From Muraenolepis orangiensis (taxonomy: Eukaryota; Chordata; Actinopteri; Gadiformes; Muraenolepididae), in NCBI GenBank assembly GCA_027704905.1, contig CM051006.1:1697719-1761718 (forward strand): a stretch of 64,000 bases of DNA. Direction: 5' to 3'. Within the stretch, counting starts at the first letter, position 1. Every line of letters begins with the position of its first letter. A program made the position numbers and the translations under genes. This document shows, one piece after another, positions 33,981 through 45,771 of this stretch. Below the pieces are notes generated by a model, which was not told the origin of the DNA, searched no databases, and was given only the letters and a program-made list of their open reading frames with translations.

Positions 33981-35990
33981 GCTGGGACCATTACCTTGGG
34001 TGTGCTGGATGAGTAAGCGAGCCGACCGGGACACGAGCCCCTCGATCTCCCATGTGACTGCCCCTCAAATCACGCATCACCGGAAGGCCGAGATGGTTCT
34101 CTGGAATCGACGAGATACCCTCTCGGCGTCCCACTGGCGAGAGAGAGAATATCGAGTTTCACATTCCGCACATACAAGCCTGTAAGTGAGAGTGCAAGTT
34201 GCAACCTCCCAGGAAACAACGCCCCACCAGCCGCCTGCGGGATTGAGCCGTTGGACGGTGCGGAGGATAGGCCAATTTTGTGGTCTCTGTCCAGACCACG
34301 AACGGGGTTGTTCGGCGTGGCCCCCACTCCAAGTCCAATGCCTCACACTCCTCCAAGGCACCACTCTGCCAAGAAGCTCTCCCGAATTGCCCCACGTCCA
34401 GTCAGTTCCTCTCTCCGCGGCGGGCGCACAACTGTCATCGTGAAACAAAAGCAACAAGGAGGTGAGATCTTCCCGATCCCCCGTGGAACGTTTGAAGTGA
34501 AAGAATCGCCCCCACTCACACCGGAAATCCGATGCGTCCACCCCTCCACCACAAACTGGCATGCACGGATCCGGATGCCCTCGGAGAAGCCGGATAGCCG
34601 AGGTAAGACAGGCAGGTTTCATGCTGCGGACAAACGCCGCACCTGCCTCAGGAAGTCCAGGAGAACGGAGGAGCGCGTGGAGGTGAGCCAGAGTAAGTGG
34701 GGGCCGCGACACTACTGAAGAATCCCGGATTGAACCTGCGCGGTAAAAATGTAGAAAAGCCGAGGAACCGCTGGAGTTGTCTCCGGGGACGTAGGCGTCG
34801 GCCACGAGTCCGCCACTGCCATTGACCTGCAACTGGGATCCGATCGTAACTTGCCCCCCGGTTCGATTTTGAACCCGCAAAAAAGCCACAACGACTTAGC
34901 GTGGAACGCGGCACTTATCCGCCTTGACGAACAGCTTGTGTCTTCTCAAAAGCCGCTGAAAGTTACCAACCGAACCGTGCTGCAACGTGCTGCTCACCTC
35001 TGACTACCTGAAAATATCAAAAATATCGGTCCAGGTAGAACAAAGGACGAACAGGTCTCGCAATGTCTCGGAAGGACGTCATTCACCAGAGCCTGGAACC
35101 AACTGCCGGGGCGTTGGTGAGGGGACCCCCCGGGCATGACCCGTAACTCGAAGTGCCCACGCCAAAGCACAGTGTTGAACGCCGTCTTTCACTTACCTTT
35201 CTCGTTTTTACCCCCTCATGGATCCGGGACGAGATGGTAGGCATTTGCGGAGGTCCATTTTGGAGAACACACAGACCGTCGCAAATTAAACGGAGTCGGC
35301 TCGAAAGGGCTGGGTCGCTGAGTGGCAAGGGGTACTTGTGTCTTGAACGGTGATATCGTTTAGTTTAGAGGAGAGAAGGAGAGAGAGGAGGGGGCACTCC
35401 GGAAGTCAATACAAACAAACGGTCCTTAAAAGGGGTGTGGGAAAAACTGCGTTATGTTCCTTTTTTGTCACATACGAAGAAAAAAACCACCCAGACCCAC
35501 CGGACAGGCCCAAGGCGAACGACGAGGGTCTGATCAGGTACCACTGGAGCTGCCAGAGAGTCGTGGATGTAGGTCTCCATGGTCTGTCTACTCGGGTTCT
35601 CTCCCTTCTCTGCTCCTCTCGGGCTCGGCCGGGACCGATTGTAGAGGGAGGGAGTCGCCTTCACACACAAACCAAACACACACCCCAACACAAAGTCAAC
35701 TCACCCCCCCACAAATCAAACCCCGGCAAAGACGCGCCGGGAAGGAGCTTGATGGCGCAGTCGTATGGGTCTGTGCGGAGGTAAGGAGACGGGGAGGTCA
35801 CGGGGCTGTTGGGGGGCGCCGTTCCTCCTTAGAGAACACCTCCCCCGAGGTACGTGGTAAACATGGGGGAGGGAAAAATGGGGGAACGGATGGAGAGATC
35901 GGGAGGGAGGACTCGGTAACCCTGCGGGGGCGGGATGGGTGAGCTGCGTGGGTCTAATACCACAAGCGGTGCGGACCGGAGGCAGTTCAA
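33981..35990 (-). pseudogene. Gypsy reverse transcriptase/RNase H, frameshifted
   Basis: Fragments in different frames include METYIHDSLAAP (about 35575-35620), FFFVCDKKGT (about 35452-35482), a PLTNAPAV block (about 35095-35120) and, near 35030-35050, a damaged catalytic box read as FYLD with the second Asp displaced by an indel. The RNase H region (34000-34900) is too scrambled to outline. The order fits Gypsy pol. No frame exceeds 270 codons. Confidence 0.7.
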
Positions 35991-36236
35991 TCAAAATAAA
36001 AAGAAAAAAAAGACAGAACACGAGAAGAGTGGCAGAACAATAGCTCCCAACTTAATTCACCGGGGAACCCGCCCGCCCAATTCGATGTGTGGATTGTGCA
36101 TGCCAACCGACGCGTCGACCCAATACCAACCTTGCGGGTGGTGGGGGGAGGAGTATGATGTGTTAAGGTGGATGGTGCTCCCGGTGATTTCCCTGACAGA
36201 ATCAGGGTGAGAGGAACCGGACCAGTTGAGTGATCC

Positions 36237-37077
<841 letters not shown>

Positions 37078-37384
37078 CCAACGGCTTGCCATCCAGCGAG
37101 TTCACCTCCAATGGTGGCTGTATCCGCTCGGTGGGAATACCGGCCCGTTCGACCAGAGTAGCATCAATAAAACTGGCATCTGCTCCGGAGTCCACCAACA
37201 CCTCCACCGGAAGCCTCTCCTTCGCCCAAAGGAGATGCCCGTGAAAATGGGAGCCTGCAAGTGGAGCTGGAGAGCGGGTCGCATTCTGGCACCTCAGGGA
37301 CCCCGCCGTCACTGAGGGGCCCGATCTTTTGGCCGACGATGACAATCGCGAAGGGAGTGTCCCAACGCCCCGCAGTAGAGACAA
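37078..37384 (-). pseudogene. Gypsy aspartic protease region
   Basis: The minus frame reads PVEVLVDSGADASFIDATLV, with the retroviral-type active-site motif DSGA. It is followed by ERAGIPTERIQPPLEVNSLD and GKPLA just before the G tract. Its start overlaps the end of gag in another frame, as is common when gag and pol are joined by frameshifting or fusion. The enzyme would process Gag-Pol. Confidence 0.85.
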
Positions 37385-38224
37385 GCTCCGGTGTCCAGCC
37401 TCCGCTTCCGTTCCTGCTGGGAAAGGACCACCCGATCCAACTGCATCGGCTCCTCCGCGAAGGAAGCGGTGGACCGAGAATATCTCCTATCCTCCGCTGG
37501 GCGGGAGACGCTTCTGGAAGGACCCGGGCCGTCCCCCCACTGCATAGCTAGGTCAGACACCTGAATGGCCATCTGGATGGCCTCATCCACAGTGCCCTTC
37601 TCGCCCCGCAGCGCCACCTCCGTGCCCAACTCCCGGTTGAGTCCGTTCTGGAACGCGGACAGGAGCGATTCCTCGTTCCAACCGGACTCCACCGCCAACC
37701 GGCGGAACCGGGCGATGTACTCCCGAAGACTGAGCGTTCCCTGTTTAAGCCGCAACAGGAGTTGTCCAGCCTGGGCGCCCCGAATGGGGTGGTCGTACAC
37801 CCTCATCAACTCCATTTCGAGAGCCACGAAAGTCTCCACGAGAGGAGATCCTTGCGCACGGAGCGCATCGTACATAGCGAGGGGACCTCCCTCCAGCAGA
37901 CTTACTATGTAAGCAATCCTCCCCGCTTCCCTCGTAAAGCGGAACGGCTTCAAATATGTTCTTGCACTGAACCAAGAAGCTCCGGCAGGTGTCCGGATCC
38001 CCCGAGTATCTCGGCGGGGGCGGGATGAGCGGCTCCGCGGAACCAGCGAGAACCGGCGTTTGTGAAACCACCGCCTCGAGGTGCGCTATGCGTGCGCCCT
38101 GGGACTCCGTGATGTCCACCAGACGGGTAATTGTCGCATGGGCTTCCGCAAGATGTTTCTCCCACTGCGCTGCGTAAAGGTGGTGGATTTCGCGCTTCAC
38201 CCGATCTCCGTCGCCGGGGTCCAT
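37309..38224 (-). pseudogene. Gypsy gag (capsid and zinc knuckle), one frameshift
   Basis: The frame starts at ATG 38224 with MDPGDGDRVKREIHHL, continues through a helical region (LVDITESQGARIAHLEAVV) to SFLVQCKNIFEA, then shifts frame near 37950. The second segment (37953-37309) holds the capsid-like part (RVYDHPIRGAQAGQLLLRLK, LSLREYIARFRRLA) and ends with a CCHC zinc knuckle, CLYCGALGHSLRDC. Gag packages the element RNA into cytoplasmic particles. The single frameshift contrasts with the heavily broken pol downstream. Confidence 0.85.
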
Positions 38225-38240
38225 AATGGCTCGTTCGTTC
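38225..38240 (-). promoter_or_regulatory. Leader/primer-binding region
   Basis: Only 16 bases (minus strand GAACGAACGAGCCATT) separate the 5' LTR from the gag ATG. This is where the minus-strand primer site should lie. I could not match it to a tRNA 3' end. Confidence 0.35.
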
Positions 38241-38771
38241 TGTCACAAAGGTGTGTGGTGAGGTTGGACCCAGAACGCAGGCGGAGACCAGGAAAGGAAG
38301 AACAGGGGTTTTATTATGGCACAAAACACAATAGATGTTATCTCCAGGACCGACGAGGGATCTGGAACCGGGAGATCGAGGTGCGTCAAGCCGACAGGTA
38401 GAAGACGTAGGGATAGTTGGGACAGGCGATGGGTCGGGTTACCGGGAAGTCAAGGTGCGTTGACGTGGTGCGTCGAGGTGCGTCGATCGTCTGGACAGAC
38501 GAGGGGCTGGAACAGTAGACGAGCGGGCTATCTCTCTGATAGTCCGTAGCAGGGTGATCACAAGCCAGGGATGAATGTCACCTGGGGACTGGTAGCGTAC
38601 CGGTTACACGTAGTACGAACGAGCGACGTCTCTCACTGACGCCGCTGTATAAATAGCCCCCAGGTGAGATCAATGGCAATTAGCCACGGTAATGGTTGGC
38701 AGGTGCGTGTGTGTGCGCCTCTAGCGCACGCGGCCTGGCAACGCCCCCTGTCAACCACCGTAACCGTGACA
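38241..38771 (-). repeat. 5' LTR of Gypsy element
   Basis: 531 bp bounded by TGTCAC...GTGACA. On the minus strand it runs from TGTCACGG to TTTGTGACA. It includes a TATAAATAGCC step (plus strand, about 38648) shared with the partial LTR at 32285-32503. Confidence 0.88.
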
Positions 38772-38905
38772 TATAGCCCATTTCAGACTTCTGATGGTTT
38801 CCCCATAATCAGGTAGTAAATAATGACAGAGAGCGGCGGAGTGTTTCTTTATGGGTTAATGTCACCAGTCTCTCACGCTTGGATACAGCATATTAAACTC
38901 CTGTG

Positions 38906-39405
38906 AGGAATGGGTAGGCCCACCGGTTGGTACAGTCCGCCGGGTCGGCCCACCGCTTGGTACAGTCCCCTAGGTCGGCCCACCGCTTGGTACAGTCCCC
39001 TGGGTCGGCCCACCGGTTGGTACAGTCCGCCGGGTCGGCCCACCGGTTGGTACAGTCCGCCGGGTCGGCCCACCGGTTGGTACAGTCCGCCGGGTCAGCC
39101 CACCGGTTGGTACAGTCCGCCGGGTGGGCCCACCGCTTGGTACAGTCCCCTGGGTCGGCCCACCGCTTGGTACAGTCCCCTGGGTCGGCCCACTGGTTGG
39201 TACAGTCCGCCGGGTCGGCCCACCGGTTGGTACAGTCCGCCGGGTGGGCCCACCGCTTGGTACAGTCCCCTGGGTCGGCCCACCGCTTGGTACAGTCCGC
39301 TGGTAGGCCCACAGGTTGGTACAGTCCGCTGGTAGGCCCACAGGTTGGTACAGTCCGCCGGGTCGGCCCACCGGTTGGTATGGTCCACTGGTAGGCTGGT
39401 AGGGT
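38906..39405. repeat. 30-bp minisatellite, about 17 units
   Basis: Units of 30 bp (two of 29) containing GGTCGGCCCACCGG and TTGGTACAGTCC, with two main variants (CCGCTTGG...CCCCTG and CCGGTTGG...CCGCCG). The 185-codon frame through it is an artefact of a period divisible by three. Confidence 0.95.
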
Positions 39406-40858
39406 TAAGCCATCAGTCATCCGTCGGGGGTGGACATTTTGTGATGTCACGAACGGCTGGATTTTTAAATGCCGTTAGAAGCCTTTGCTTGTGATGACCA
39501 ATGATAGTAGTGTAGGAAGCCTGTAATGTGTAAATAATAACAATAGTTATAATAATTATTATAAAACATTTCATCAATAACAGTCAATCATGGGCAAAAC
39601 TACATATTACATACAAATATTGATAAAACATTATTACAATAATTTTCCTTTTTTTTACTTATTGTGAAGTTTTACTACGTTTTTGCGAAGTTAAACGTAG
39701 GGTAAAAATGTACATTTGGTTTAATTCTAGCGACATGGTTCTCATCTCGTAGAACAAAGGAAAGCTTATAAAGTTTCTCCTTGTGGCCATAAGCAGTGCT
39801 AACACATGTGTAGCATCATACATGTACAGCTCCCCCAATACAGCCCAGCAGAGGATGTGCTGTTTCAACACATTTAGACCTGCCAGAGGATGTTGGGTTG
39901 CATTTAACAAGCTTGGCTTCCTGGCTACAAGCTATGGTTTAAAATAACTGATTCAATATAAAACAGCCTTCAGTAGGCCGGAACATTCCAGTGAATTACG
40001 AGGACAATAGAGGATGTTACACAATACAGCTTATTAGCTTGTCATAAAACACTGGCTATTATTACATAATCAAATCAAAGAATAACTTTTCATATTACGT
40101 TACCCTGATAATATATATATATATATTTATATTTGTCTTAACTACCTATCCACCCATCCATGCATCTCTCTGTGTACCTGTCTGTCTGTCAATATTTGAT
40201 TAACAGCAAGGCTTAGTCAATATCGTAGAGGTGGTGCAATATTTAGGCAAGTCAAACCAGTCTACCAATCTGGAAAAAAGTTCCATCTCCTCTGTCTCAA
40301 TCAGTATGTGGAAATTATGTATAAATTATTGAATAAATATCCAAAAAGTCAATGCTTCTTATCAACAATATATTTCCTCTCGGTGGTAGTAGAGCTGACA
40401 CAGAAAATCTCTTTCTGATTGGTGGCTCTCTCTAACTTGTCTAAAGTGTCTACATGACGAAACTATGAGTTAGTAATAATTACAATTGTAGTATTAACCT
40501 CTACTACACCACCCCATCATCTCATCCAGACAGATGTTGATATCAGTACCTCTCTCCAGGAGCAGACTGGGGCAACAAAAAAACAGCCCAGGAATTTCTA
40601 TCTGACCGACCCACTCTCCAAGGGGTGGCAGCGGCCACATGATGTCACGTAAATAACAATTAGCCTTCAGAAAAATTATTTTAGTGTCTATGTAACAAAC
40701 AAGCCCAGTGGCTTGTTTCTCTCTCACTTTAAAGTTATTAACTCTGTCAAAATTCACGCATTTAGACCCAATGTTAAGTTCAGTATGTTCCTTTCATCCC
40801 AGCTTATTACATAGTTCTCCATGTAGCAAGGGGTTTCATGTGAAGCCTCTATTCATAT
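39406..40858. other. AT-rich sequence, no gene seen
   Basis: About 1.45 kb containing a short (TA)n at about 40110-40130. No supported coding frame. Confidence 0.5.
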
Positions 40859-41255
40859 TTAATGGTATATTAAAGAGATGTGGACCCCCAGGAATTTGAA
40901 GCTAGAGACACGCTCGTTGATGAGGATGGGGGAGTGTGCGCCAGCTCTTGTCTTTCTGAAGTCCACAATGAACTCCTTGGTCTTCTTGGTGTTGAGGGCC
41001 AGGTTGTTGTCAGCGCACCTCCTCATGGACCTCCTCCCTGTAGGCTTATCAATGTTTTTGATCAGTTTCACCACCGTTGTGTCGTCTGCAAACTCGATGA
41101 TGGTGTTTGTACCATGTACAGGAGTGAAGTTGTAGGTGAAGAGGAAGTAGAGCAGAGGACTCAGCACACAACCCTGGGGGATGCCGGTGTTCAAGATGAG
41201 GGTGGAGTAGGTGAGACTGTCTACCCTGACTGGGGTCTGTTGGTTAGAAATTCCA
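40859..41255 (-). pseudogene. LINE reverse transcriptase, central fragment
   Basis: The frame reads LLEFLTNRPQS (about 41215-41255), then GIPQGCVLSPLLYFLFTYNF, the catalytic box EFADDTTVV, and NNLALNTKKTKEFIVDFRKT. It ends at SSFKFLGVHISLIYH and stop. This overlaps in function, not sequence position, with the remnant at 18856-19347, which starts where this one ends. The motifs fit Rex1-like elements. Confidence 0.8.
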
Positions 41256-41675
41256 ATAACCAGTTACAAACAGAGGGGGTTAATATTAAGATTATGAGTC
41301 AGTGGATGGAGGGGAGTTGTTGGAGTGTTTTAAGTCCCTAATGGCCTGGATGCCCTGCCACATGCGTCAGGGATCGGAGTTGTTGAAGTGGTCTTCAACC
41401 CTCCACTTGTGGTTGAGATTGGCCAGCAGCTACGCCCAGAGCTAGGTTAGCTCTGGCTAAACAGTAGGCCTGTGCATCGCCTGACCTAAAAGCAGCGCTT
41501 GCCTTTAGGAGTAGGCGGACCTCTCTGTTCATCAACGGCTTCTGGTTGTGGAATATTGTGATCTGTTTGGGGTGGTGACAGTGTCAATGCTGGAGTTGAT
41601 ATCATCGTAAACATAGGAGGTGTAGGAGTTGATGTCAGTGTGGGAGTCCAGGGTAGACTGGGAGGCAAACAGGCT

Positions 41676-42625
41676 TCAATCCATGTGTAGAAACCTGTTC
41701 TGCAACTTTGAGTCTGCTCCCTCAGGCCACACTTTGACTGTCCTAACAGTGGGCTTCACACGCTTGATGAGTGGCGTGTACTTAGGCAGCATGAACAAAG
41801 TGACATGATCACTCTGTCCAAGGTGGGGGAGGGGGACGGCTTTGTAATCATCAGCCTTGTTGGTGTAAACATGGTCTGATGTTCTCACACCTCTTGTAGA
41901 CCAGGGGATATTCTGGTGAAATTTGGGGAGCACAGTCTTTAAGTTGGCATGATTGAAATCGCCTGCAATAATAAAGGATGCATCTGGGTGGAAGTTCTGC
42001 TGTTGTTAATAGCAGAGTAAACTTCCTTCATAGTTAGCTTAGCGTTAGCATCTGGAGGTATGTAAGCCACAGTTATAATGGTGGCTGTAATTTCCCTGGG
42101 TTGGTAAAATGGTCTACATGTAACCATTAGGTATTCCACTTTAGCAGAGGAGTGGCTCTCAGTGGTGTTAGTGTCTGTGCAGCAAGCCTTGTTAATAAAA
42201 ATGCACAAACCTCCAGCCCTGGTTTTAGCAGAGCCCTCAGCTGATCTGTCTGCTCTGTGTAGAGTGAGCCCCGTTAGTTCAATAGCACTGTCTGCGATTC
42301 CGCTGTTAAGCCATGATTCTGTGAAAATCATCACGTTGCAATCCTTAATTCATTTATAGTTGATAATCCGCAGCTGCATTTCATCAATTGCGTTTGCCAG
42401 AGACAGTACGTTGGCGAGGAAAACCCTGGGTAGTGACGGGCGTTGTGGCTTAGCTTTTAGCTTAGCACGTATCCCTCCGGCTTCCTCTCCTGTGTTTTGG
42501 TTTTCTTTGCGGGCGTTGTGTCTGGGGTGACATTCACACCGGAGTTTCAGCATGGAGTTGAAGATTGCCATAATGTAGTAATCCAATTTCAAAAAGATTG
42601 TGTCAGCTGTACGTAATAAAAGCAA
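41676..42625 (-). pseudogene. LINE endonuclease domain, frameshifted
   Basis: Three consecutive minus frames cover the region. 42625-42350 is the N-terminal ORF (LPRVFLANVLSLANAIDEMQ). 42334-41939 is endonuclease (FTESWLNSG, then SAKTRAGGLCIFIN, then AYIPPDANAKLTMKE). 41933-41676 is the endonuclease end (VRTSDHVYTNKADDYKAVPL, GQSDHVTLFMLPKY). SDH in GQSDH is the catalytic Asp-His motif of AP-type endonucleases, which nick the target to prime reverse transcription. Frameshifts near 41,935 and 42,340 break it. Confidence 0.8.
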
Positions 42626-42784
42626 GACTGTTCTGTGTATGCAGACTAAGAATTGTTAGGTATATTACCGCTAACTTGCAAAAACTGGTCAGACGCTCGT
42701 AAAAAAATACATACATTACATACTAGTATATATTACATACAATGTGTTAATAACTAGTATTAACTGATGTTGGTATACTAGTAT

Positions 42785-42794
42785 TTTATACATA

Positions 42795-42857
<63 letters not shown>

Positions 42858-42860
42858 TGT
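42785..42860. repeat. (TA)n microsatellite with CATA steps
   Basis: About 76 bp of TA with three TACATA interruptions. Confidence 0.95.
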
Positions 42861-43079
42861 AAAATGAATATTAAACCAATTGAATGATGTAGTGGAAATT
42901 TACTAGTATTAATATTTTTATAAATATACATAGATTTGCATCAGCAATGTAATGGGTATTGACATATTGACCGGTATGACATTAAGGTGTTACTATATTA
43001 GTATAAAGTAATTAGTAGTATAATGGTATCATTTTAGTGACAAACTAGTGACTAGTGATTTAGCATGTGTTTATCAGTC

Positions 43080-43480
43080 AAAAGATGACCTAGTAATAAG
43101 TAGTGTAATAGCTAGTATCTAATATTGTAGTACCTAGTAGTGTAGACTGTAGTACCAATTATCATACACTGTAGTATTAGGTACTGTAGTACCTAGAAGT
43201 GTAGACTGTAGTACATTATGTTGTGTAGTACCTTGTGTTGTGTAGTGTTTACTGTAGCACCTTGGGTTGTGTTAACAGTAGAACCTAGTGTATCCAGTGT
43301 TCTGTAGTACAGGTTTTTCGGCACCTAGTATTGTAGTGTTTACTGTAGTACCCAGTGTTATAGAGTTGGCTGCTACCGTCAACCCTACAGCACTGGGTAC
43401 TTCAACACTACACAATTCTAGGTACTACCTAGTTATGTGCTGTCTGTAGTACATATTGTAGTTGTAGTATTCTGAAGACT
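43080..43480. repeat. Degenerate TGTAGTACCTAG-type repeat
   Basis: Scattered imperfect copies of GTAGTACCTAGTA and TAGTGTAGACTGTAG, some in reverse orientation (GGTACTACCTAG near 43430). It looks like an old decayed tandem array. Confidence 0.6.
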
Positions 43481-43497
43481 TCTTAAACACGTTCCCT

Positions 43498-43655
43498 GTG
43501 TGTTTCAGAGCAGGAGATGTTGGAGATCATAGGGGGAGGCGCTGTTGTCCAGGAACCCCGACTTAGGCCTGTGACTTTCTGGACTCATCACAGTTACTGC
43601 ACTGTATTCATGATGCTGCTGCACTACTGGCACTTTAAATGCTTTTAAAGATGTT
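43498..43655 (+). mobile_element. LINE 3'-UTR fragment next to a splice-acceptor-like site
   Basis: ACTGTATTCATGATGCTGCT and GCACTACTGGCACTTTAAATG (43601-43641) match the reverse complement of 18685-18745, the 3' UTR of the Rex1-like LINE. Just upstream, CCCTGTGTGTTTCAG (43494-43508) resembles a 3' splice site. It opens a short frame reading QEMLEIIGGGAVVQEPRLRP that continues into the LINE piece. A real exon is possible but unsupported. Confidence 0.5.
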
Positions 43656-43919
43656 TGTAAAAAATGTAAAAACATTGTTGCAATTGGCCAATCAAATATC
43701 TTGTATTTTGTATCTTGTAGCTTGAAATTATTAGAATTACTTCAATACTAGCGAACAAACATGAATTAATTCTAATTATTAACACATTGTATGACATATA
43801 TGAATACAAAAAGTAATCTATTATTTAAGTGCGTATTTGGCTTGGTATACATGTAGTGTATATAAGACATATATAGTAAACATCAGTAGCCATGGAGTAT
43901 CAGTGTAATCCGGTCCATT
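43656..43919. other. AT-rich spacer, no gene seen
   Basis: No supported feature. Confidence 0.45.
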
Positions 43920-44015
43920 TGATGATTTTGTAAACACAGCATAGGATCAAACCCAGAGTCTTTAGGCTGAGAGTGGAACTCCTTAACCACTAGACTACCC
44001 ATCCATATCAATGTT
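43920..44015 (-). mobile_element. tRNA-derived SINE head
   Basis: On the minus strand, box A-like TAGTCTAGTGGTTAAGGAG (43979-43997) and box B-like GGGTTTGATCC (43944-43954) are at tRNA spacing. The sequence between (TTCCACTCTCAGCCTAAAGA) replaces an anticodon arm. It is a retroposed tRNA-like head rather than a working tRNA. Confidence 0.65.
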
Positions 44016-45040
44016 GGGATGATAGAGTAACAGTTATCTGTCAGAGAGCTGCTCCAGGTCCATCTCCTGGTGGCTGTGGAGGAGCAGCTGGCTGACCTGG
44101 TCACTCAGCACACATGAAGAAGAACTATTCAGAAAACCATGTGTTCCATTCTGTGCCAGCATCATTAGCAGTTTAATCTACTCCCCTAGTTGCTTTTAAG
44201 AGGATAAAAGGTTAAGAGGATATTTAGAATATTTTGAAGTGGATGGATCACAGACATCAGGAAGTCATGGCATGCAAAGGATACGCAACCAAATACTAAA
44301 CTTGAGTTAATGTGGGCTTTTTTGTTCGTTTTTTATACTGATTACCGGCCAGCTGACCCAGCGGCCCACCGGGGAAGAAGAAAGAAAAGGCCATTACATG
44401 CGCTTTCTAAACTTATCAAGACGATGGGAGATGATGGAATATCAGACTCTTTTGTTCCTTGGTTTACAGCCCGGCCTGCGTCTTATTGGCTTAGAGACTT
44501 CCCCTCTACCGTCCCCACAGTTCAACACATCCCCTCTACCGTCCACCTCTCAGATGAATGGAGAGATTTTCAGTTCCACTGAAGGCTGTGGATTCAGGTA
44601 ATGCCCACAGCCCTGCCAGGTGTGATGGATCATCCTGACAGGTTGAGGTGAGGAACCATGTGACTGTGAGGCTGATATCCACGTGGCATATAGTGGAGGC
44701 AAAAGTAGCTTCATTTGAGGAATGTTCTTCTGAGTAGAAAATGGAAAAGCAAAAACCAAAGTAGAACATTACAACAACAAAATAGCTGTAGCTGGAATAA
44801 TCATATTGACATCTCCTCCAATGACAAATAAAGCTGCTTAGGACAGGATCAGTCAATCCTCTCCTTTAGGCTTCTGATTGATTGCATAACCGACCAATGG
44901 GGTTGAGCAGAACTGGGGGGTGAACAGGCCAAGATAACAAATCAAATAACAGGGAGCGTTGGGAAGGGGCAGAGCAGAAGGTCACCGGGTCACATGATTG
45001 GGTCAGGGAAACTACATATAAGAACAGAGACAAGACTTCT
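44016..45040. other. Unique-looking sequence, no gene seen
   Basis: About 1 kb. Frames of 67-106 codons overlap on both strands without similarity to anything I recognise. CAGGTAATG at about 44594 resembles a splice donor but has no convincing exon. Confidence 0.45.
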
Positions 45041-45446
45041 TGTCATGGTTGTGGTGTGTGACAGGGGGCGTGGCCACGGCTCGGGTCTTGGCTGCGCACC
45101 TACACACCTGTCAGCGATTGCCGCTAATGACAATCACCTCACCTGGGTGTATATATACCCTGGCTTCCCCAACACCATTGCTAGTTCGTACTTTGTTCTC
45201 TCTCGATGCAACCATTCCAAGCTACTTCCAGAATCCAGTTCCAAGCCCTCTACCTGTCTATCTGTCCTTCACTACTCTCCTGTCTACTACCTGCCGGTAC
45301 CCCGCTGATCGACTTCCCGGTATCCAGACCCCTGGCCACTCCCCGACCGTCCTAAGGACTGTTGTACCAGACACTAAAGCATCACGTTATCGTGTCACTC
45401 TGTCGTTGGTCTGCGTTCTGGTCCTTACAAACACTACACCTTGACA
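45041..45446 (+). mobile_element. Solo LTR (probable Gypsy)
   Basis: 406 bp bounded by TGTCATGG...CTTGACA, with a TATA-like GTGTATATATACCCTGG (about 45148) and C-rich downstream sequence, as in fish Gypsy LTRs. Flanking pentamers CTTCT (45036-45040) and CTTAT (45447-45451) agree in four of five positions. No internal region is present, consistent with LTR-LTR recombination. It is not the same family as the LTR at 38241-38771. Confidence 0.65.
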
Positions 45447-45771
45447 CTTATGTCGGTCATACGGTGCTGTGTGAGTGAGCTTTGCTTTACAACAGACACT
45501 TTCATCTGAAGTGACTTACAGTCGAGCTTTACTAGGATAAGGTAGGGCGGCTAGTATCTTGTTCCATCTCACCCCTTTCTTTCTCTCTCACGGTCTTTCC
45601 ATCTTTCACACTATTTTAAGCAGACTTTGTACCACGCTGTAATCATTTCCACCTCCACTGTCTTGTGTACATTTAAATTATTTCCACTCTCCACTCTCTA
45701 TTTACGATGTGCTGTCTGCTGTGACGCCCTTATTGTGCCTCTCAGATCAATAATAGTCAATGTTATCCTCA
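45447..45771. other. Spacer with a SINE/LINE tail fragment
   Basis: ACACTTTCATCTGAAGTGACTT (split here as ACACTTTCATCTG and AAGTGACTTACAG, 45495-45520) is a degenerate form of the fish retroposon tail seen at 640-685. The rest is pyrimidine-rich without a gene. Copy 2 of the duplication begins at its right edge. Confidence 0.5.

Larger units (their letters stand above)
40859..42630 (-). mobile_element. Rex1-like LINE, 3'-truncated and internally deleted
   Basis: A minus-strand non-LTR element with an N-terminal ORF region and endonuclease (42625-41676), a linker (41480-41330) and part of RT (41255-40859). RT ends at KFLGVHIS, so the C terminus and 3' UTR are missing. That is unusual, since LINE copies are normally truncated at the 5' end. 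The N-terminal half of RT is also missing. Confidence 0.8.

Noticed and set aside
38893..39450. 185-codon frame with CTNRWADPAD repeats
   Set aside because: It is produced by a stop-free 30-bp minisatellite.
44310..44860. Host exon candidates (90-, 67- and 106-codon frames)
   Set aside because: The frames overlap on both strands and match nothing recognisable. A CAGGTAATG donor-like site alone is not enough.
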